From: Desulfobulbaceae bacterium UBA5628
GTDB lineage: Bacteria; Desulfobacterota; Desulfobulbia; Desulfobulbales; Desulfurivibrionaceae
NCBI GenBank assembly: GCA_002421565.1
Contig: DIKC01000077.1
Span: 1 to 8,665, forward strand
Reading direction: 5' to 3'
Length of the DNA: 8,665 nt
Position numbers and translations under genes: made by a program. Below the pieces are notes generated by a model. That model searched no databases, had not been told where the DNA came from, and worked only from the letters and a program-made list of their open reading frames with translations. Of this stretch, positions 6,093 to 8,665 are shown piece after piece. The stretch's first letter is position 1. The number at the start of each line of letters is the position of its first letter.

Positions 6093-6563
6093 ATGTTGGT
6101 AATCGGGCCGTGGGGGGTGGACGATCTGCCGGTGGTGGCCGCCATCGAAGCGACCGCCCCTGGGGCCTGGAACGCGGCCCAATTGGCGGCGGAACTTGCC
6201 CGGCCCGGCGGTTTTCAGTGGCTGATCCGGGCTCGGGAAAACAGCCCGGCCCTGGGCTTGCTCTGCGGCCGGACAGTACTGGACGAGGCGGAGATTTTCC
6301 GCCTGACGATAGCGCCGACTCATCGCCGCCAAGGCCTGGCCAGCGCCCTGCTGGTTCATGCTCTGGCCCGGCTGGCCGGGCAGGGCATCCGCACCTGCCA
6401 CCTGGAAGTGCGGGCCGCCAACCAGGCGGCGATCGCCCTTTACCGGCAACTCGGCTTCAACGAGCAGGGCCGGCGGCCCGGTTATTATACCGATCCGGCC
6501 GCCGGAGTGGATGACGCGATCATCATGAGCAAAACCTTTGCCACGGGAGAACAAGCGGCGTGA
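6093..6563 (+). CDS. rimI: GNAT N-acetyltransferase, RimI-type (ribosomal protein S18 alanine acetyltransferase)
   Basis: RimI transfers acetyl from acetyl-CoA to the N-terminal alanine of ribosomal protein S18 in E. coli; homologues may have wider protein targets. The 156-residue length is close to that of E. coli RimI (148). The acetyl-CoA loop [10 protein letters not shown] (78-87) fits the R/Q-x-x-G-x-G/A signature, although the second glycine is alanine. The RimI-like block [19 protein letters not shown] (104-122) carries E105 and Y117, which line up with the acid-base residues E103 and Y115 of E. coli RimI. A C-terminal [18 protein letters not shown] follows. It starts only 3 bases after the gap stop, with no clear ribosome site, so it is probably translated by coupling. 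Its stop overlaps the pgk GTG start. Its place inside a glycolytic operon is probably a matter of shared growth-linked expression rather than pathway. Confidence 0.88.
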   Translation: MLVIGPWGVDDLPVVAAIEATAPGAWNAAQLAAELARPGGFQWLIRARENSPALGLLCGRTVLDEAEIFRLTIAPTHRRQGLASALLVHALARLAGQGIRTCHLEVRAANQAAIALYRQLGFNEQGRRPGYYTDPAAGVDDAIIMSKTFATGEQAA

Positions 6564-7744
6564 AAAATATCAAAGACCTTGATATCCGCGACAAAAAACT
6601 GCTGATCCGGGTCGATTTCAACGTACCCCTGGACGATCAGGGCAACATCACCGACGACATCCGGATTCGGGGAGTGCTGCCCACCATCAACCACGCCCTG
6701 GACGAAAACGCGGCGATCATCATCTGTTCCCACATGGGCCGCCCCAAGGGCCAACGCAAGCCGGAATTCACCCTGGCCCCGGCCGCCAAACGCCTCTCCC
6801 GCCTGATCGCCAAGGAGGTCAAGCTGGCCCCCGACTGCATCGGCCCGGAAGTGGAGGCGCTGGCCGCCGCCCTCAAACCGGGCGAGGTACTGCTGCTCGA
6901 AAACCTCCGCTTCCACCCGGAAGAACAGGCCAACGACGAAAATTTCGCCCGCCATCTGGCCGGGCTGGCCGATATCTATATCAATGACGCCTTTGCCGTG
7001 GCCCACCGGGCCCACGCCTCGGTGGACGGGGTAACCCACTTTGCCAAGGCCTGCGGGGCGGGCTTTTTGCTCCAGAAGGAGATGGATTACTTTCACCGTT
7101 CGGTGAGCGACCCCCGGCGGCCGCTGGTGGCGGTGATCGGCGGGGCCAAGGTTTCCAGCAAGCTGGGCGCCTTGACCAACCTCATGGACCGGGTGGACAA
7201 GATGATCATCGGCGGGGCGATGGCCAACACCTTTCTCAAAAGCCTGGGCTACGACATGGGCCAGTCCAAGGTGGAGGACGATCTCCTGGAAACCGCCCAC
7301 GGCCTGGTGGAAAAGGCCCGACAAAAGGGGGTCAAGCTCTACCTGCCGGTGGACTGCATCGTGGCCGACCGCTTTGCCGCCGACGCCGAAAGCAAGCGGG
7401 TGACGGCCCAGGAAGTCCCGGCCGAATGGATGGCCCTGGACATCGGCCCGGCCACCACCACCCTCTTCAACGAGGCCCTGGAAGACGCCAAGACCATCAT
7501 CTGGAACGGCCCGATGGGGGTCTTTGAGATGGACGCCTTTTCCCGCGGCACCATGGCCATGGTCCAGGGAGTGGCCCGCTCCCATGCCCTGACCATTGTC
7601 GGCGGCGGCGATACCGACGTGGCGGTTCACCGGGCCGGGGAATCCAACAACATTTCCTACATTTCCACCGGCGGCGGCGCCTTTCTGATGCTGATGGAGG
7701 GCAAGCAACTGCCGGGGGTAGCGGCCCTGGAAAAATGCGGCTGA
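6560..7744 (+). CDS. pgk: Phosphoglycerate kinase
   Basis: Pgk transfers phosphate from 1,3-bisphosphoglycerate to ADP, the first ATP-yielding step of glycolysis, in the cytosol. The 394-residue protein is of standard length and looks complete. Substrate-side signatures are RVDFNVPL (17-24), SHMGRPKG (57-64), [11 protein letters not shown] (112-122) and [13 protein letters not shown] (142-154). The nucleotide-binding half has GGAKVSSK (194-201), [17 protein letters not shown] (348-355) and the hinge ending STGGGA (369-374). I accept the GTG start at 6560-6562 because it forms a GTGA overlap with the rimI stop, has GGGAGA 9 bases upstream, and gives the expected N-terminus ([20 protein letters not shown]). 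It lies directly downstream of gap and rimI, and 17 bases before tpiA, so the enzymes making and using its substrate are co-transcribed. Confidence 0.98.
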   Translation: MKNIKDLDIRDKKLLIRVDFNVPLDDQGNITDDIRIRGVLPTINHALDENAAIIICSHMGRPKGQRKPEFTLAPAAKRLSRLIAKEVKLAPDCIGPEVEALAAALKPGEVLLLENLRFHPEEQANDENFARHLAGLADIYINDAFAVAHRAHASVDGVTHFAKACGAGFLLQKEMDYFHRSVSDPRRPLVAVIGGAKVSSKLGALTNLMDRVDKMIIGGAMANTFLKSLGYDMGQSKVEDDLLETAHGLVEKARQKGVKLYLPVDCIVADRFAADAESKRVTAQEVPAEWMALDIGPATTTLFNEALEDAKTIIWNGPMGVFEMDAFSRGTMAMVQGVARSHALTIVGGGDTDVAVHRAGESNNISYISTGGGAFLMLMEGKQLPGVAALEKCG

Positions 7745-7761
7745 AAACCAAGGAAAATGCG

Positions 7762-8523
7762 ATGCGTAAACCCCTGATTGCCGGCAACTGGAAGATGCAT
7801 CTCGATCTGTCTGGAGCGGCGGCCCTGGCAAGAGAGGTGGCCAAGGCGGCCGACGGCCTGACCGACCGGGAAGTGATGATCGCCCCCCCCTTTACCGCCC
7901 TGGCCGCGGTGCGGGAGGCGGTCGGCGACCGGGTCATCCTGGCCGGACAGAACGTGGCTTGGGAGGAAAAAGGCGCCTTTACCGGCGAAATTTCCCCACC
8001 CATGTTGCGGGACGTGGGCTGCCGGATGGCGCTGATCGGCCATTCCGAACGGCGGCAGATCTTCGGCGAAGATGACCGGATGATCAACAAGCGCCTGACC
8101 GGAGCGATCCGCTTCGGGCTGACGCCGGTACTCTGCATCGGCGAAACCCTGGCCGAACGGGAAGCGAACCAGACCTTTACGGTGCTGGAAAAACAACTGC
8201 GGGCCGGCCTGGCCGGGATCACCCTCAACGATCCCGCCGCGCCCCCAACCTTGGTCGTGGCCTATGAGCCGGTCTGGGCGATCGGCACCGGCAAAACCGC
8301 CACCACCGCCCAGGCCCAGGAGGCCCACGCCTTTATCCGGGGAGTGCTGGCCGAGTTGTCCGAGAAAAATATTGCCGCCCAAATAAGAATCCTGTATGGT
8401 GGCAGCGTCAATGCCGCCAACGTCGATGAACTGATGGCCCAGGCGGATGTGGACGGAGCCCTGGTGGGCGGCGCCGCCTTGACGGCGGCATCATTCGAGC
8501 GTATCATCCGCTTCCGATTGTAA
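7762..8523 (+). CDS. tpiA: Triosephosphate isomerase
   Basis: TpiA interconverts dihydroxyacetone phosphate and glyceraldehyde 3-phosphate, feeding the Gap reaction. The 253-residue barrel is complete and normal in length. Catalytic residues are all present: K11 in AGNWKMH (7-13), H94 in IGHSERR (92-98) and E169 in AYEPVWAIGTG (167-177). The phosphate-binding loop ends at LYGGSVNAANV and DGALVGGAAL near the C-terminus. The start at 7762 is chosen because the family begins within a few residues of GNWKM and AAGGA lies 7 bases upstream. An in-frame ATG at 7735 lies inside the end of pgk and would add nine residues (MRLKTKENA) with no family support. It follows pgk by 17 bases and precedes secG by 24, an order seen in many bacteria. 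Confidence 0.98.
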   Translation: MRKPLIAGNWKMHLDLSGAAALAREVAKAADGLTDREVMIAPPFTALAAVREAVGDRVILAGQNVAWEEKGAFTGEISPPMLRDVGCRMALIGHSERRQIFGEDDRMINKRLTGAIRFGLTPVLCIGETLAEREANQTFTVLEKQLRAGLAGITLNDPAAPPTLVVAYEPVWAIGTGKTATTAQAQEAHAFIRGVLAELSEKNIAAQIRILYGGSVNAANVDELMAQADVDGALVGGAALTAASFERIIRFRL

Positions 8524-8547
8524 CTTCAAAAGAGTGTCATCTGGATT

Positions 8548-8665
8548 ATGCAAACCCTGCTGATCATCGTGCATGTGCTGATCTGTTTATTCATGGTGGT
8601 GATCGTGCTGCTCCAGCACGGCAAGGGCGCCTCCATGGGAGCGGCCTTCGGCGGCTCCAGCCAGA
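8548..8665 (+). CDS. secG: Preprotein translocase subunit SecG (N-terminal part, cut by window edge)
   Basis: SecG is the small accessory membrane subunit of the SecYEG channel that helps SecA-driven export. The 39 visible residues carry the family's first membrane helix (LLIIVHVLICLFMVVIVLL, about 4-22) and the highly conserved cytoplasmic-loop start QHGKGASMGAAFGGSSQ (23-39), which in homologues continues towards a second helix. The ATG at 8548 is the only sensible start, although its ribosome site is weak (AAGAG far upstream). It lies 24 bases after tpiA on the same strand, with no terminator between them, so read-through from the glycolytic operon is likely. tpiA-secG adjacency is common in bacteria. 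The rest of the gene is beyond the right edge. Confidence 0.92.
   Translation, partial: MQTLLIIVHVLICLFMVVIVLLQHGKGASMGAAFGGSSQ

Noticed and set aside
5508..6554. Long minus-strand open frame opposite gap and rimI
   Set aside because: High-GC antisense shadow with His/Gly/Asp-rich low-complexity sequence, opposite well-recognised genes.
7735..7761. Upstream ATG at 7735 as the tpiA start
   Set aside because: It lies within pgk and adds nine residues not expected in the family; the ATG at 7762 has AAGGA at a good distance.
6485..7831. A 448-codon minus-strand open frame opposite pgk
   Set aside because: The pgk product has every signature of its family; the antisense frame has none and is a typical shadow of GC-rich codon use.
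1..8665. CRISPR array, tRNA, rRNA or complete insertion sequence
   Set aside because: No regularly spaced repeats, no cloverleaf-like or ribosomal sequence, and no transposase or terminal repeats were recognised on either strand.

Overview
The window joins two unrelated blocks that diverge from a short AT-rich spacer. The left block (about 1-4607, all minus strand) is a type I restriction-modification operon. The right block (about 4774-8665, all plus strand) is a housekeeping operon for lower glycolysis that runs into secG. The GC-rich coding sequence, the order gap-rimI-pgk-tpiA-secG and the style of the proteins suggest a Gram-negative bacterium, possibly an anaerobic sulfur- or sulfate-metabolising Desulfobacterota. 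That placement is inference from gene order and feel, with no marker gene to prove it.

Left block, in the direction of transcription (right to left): a start-less remnant of a small GIY-YIG-type nuclease gene (4340-4606); a half-size, single-TRD HsdS-like gene (3713-4321); hsdM (2199-3716); a RhuM-family gene (1126-2202); and a near-complete, two-TRD hsdS (1129 down to the window edge). The last three junctions are identical ATGA stop/start overlaps, so the four intact genes look translationally coupled. HsdM would supply the N6-adenine methyltransferase and the S proteins the DNA target. The restriction subunit hsdR is not in the window and would be expected beyond position 1. The unusual points are the two S-type genes and the RhuM gene inserted between M and S.

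Junction (about 4545-4880): this holds a plus-strand rho-independent terminator with no plus-strand gene before it, a 10-bp palindrome beside it, a nested AT-rich inverted repeat, a candidate leftward promoter for the restriction-modification operon, and a good sigma70-like rightward promoter for the glycolytic operon. The abrupt change in composition and the truncated nuclease gene suggest that the left block is an acquired island abutting core chromosome.

Right block: a divergent, 402-residue glyceraldehyde-3-phosphate dehydrogenase (4881-6089), rimI acetyltransferase (6093-6563), pgk (6560-7744), tpiA (7762-8523) and the start of secG (8548 to the edge). Gap, Pgk and TpiA interconvert the triose phosphates and 3-phosphoglycerate in the cytosol. 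RimI and SecG are unrelated passengers, for protein N-terminal acetylation and for the Sec translocon. No tRNA, rRNA, CRISPR array or intact insertion sequence was seen.
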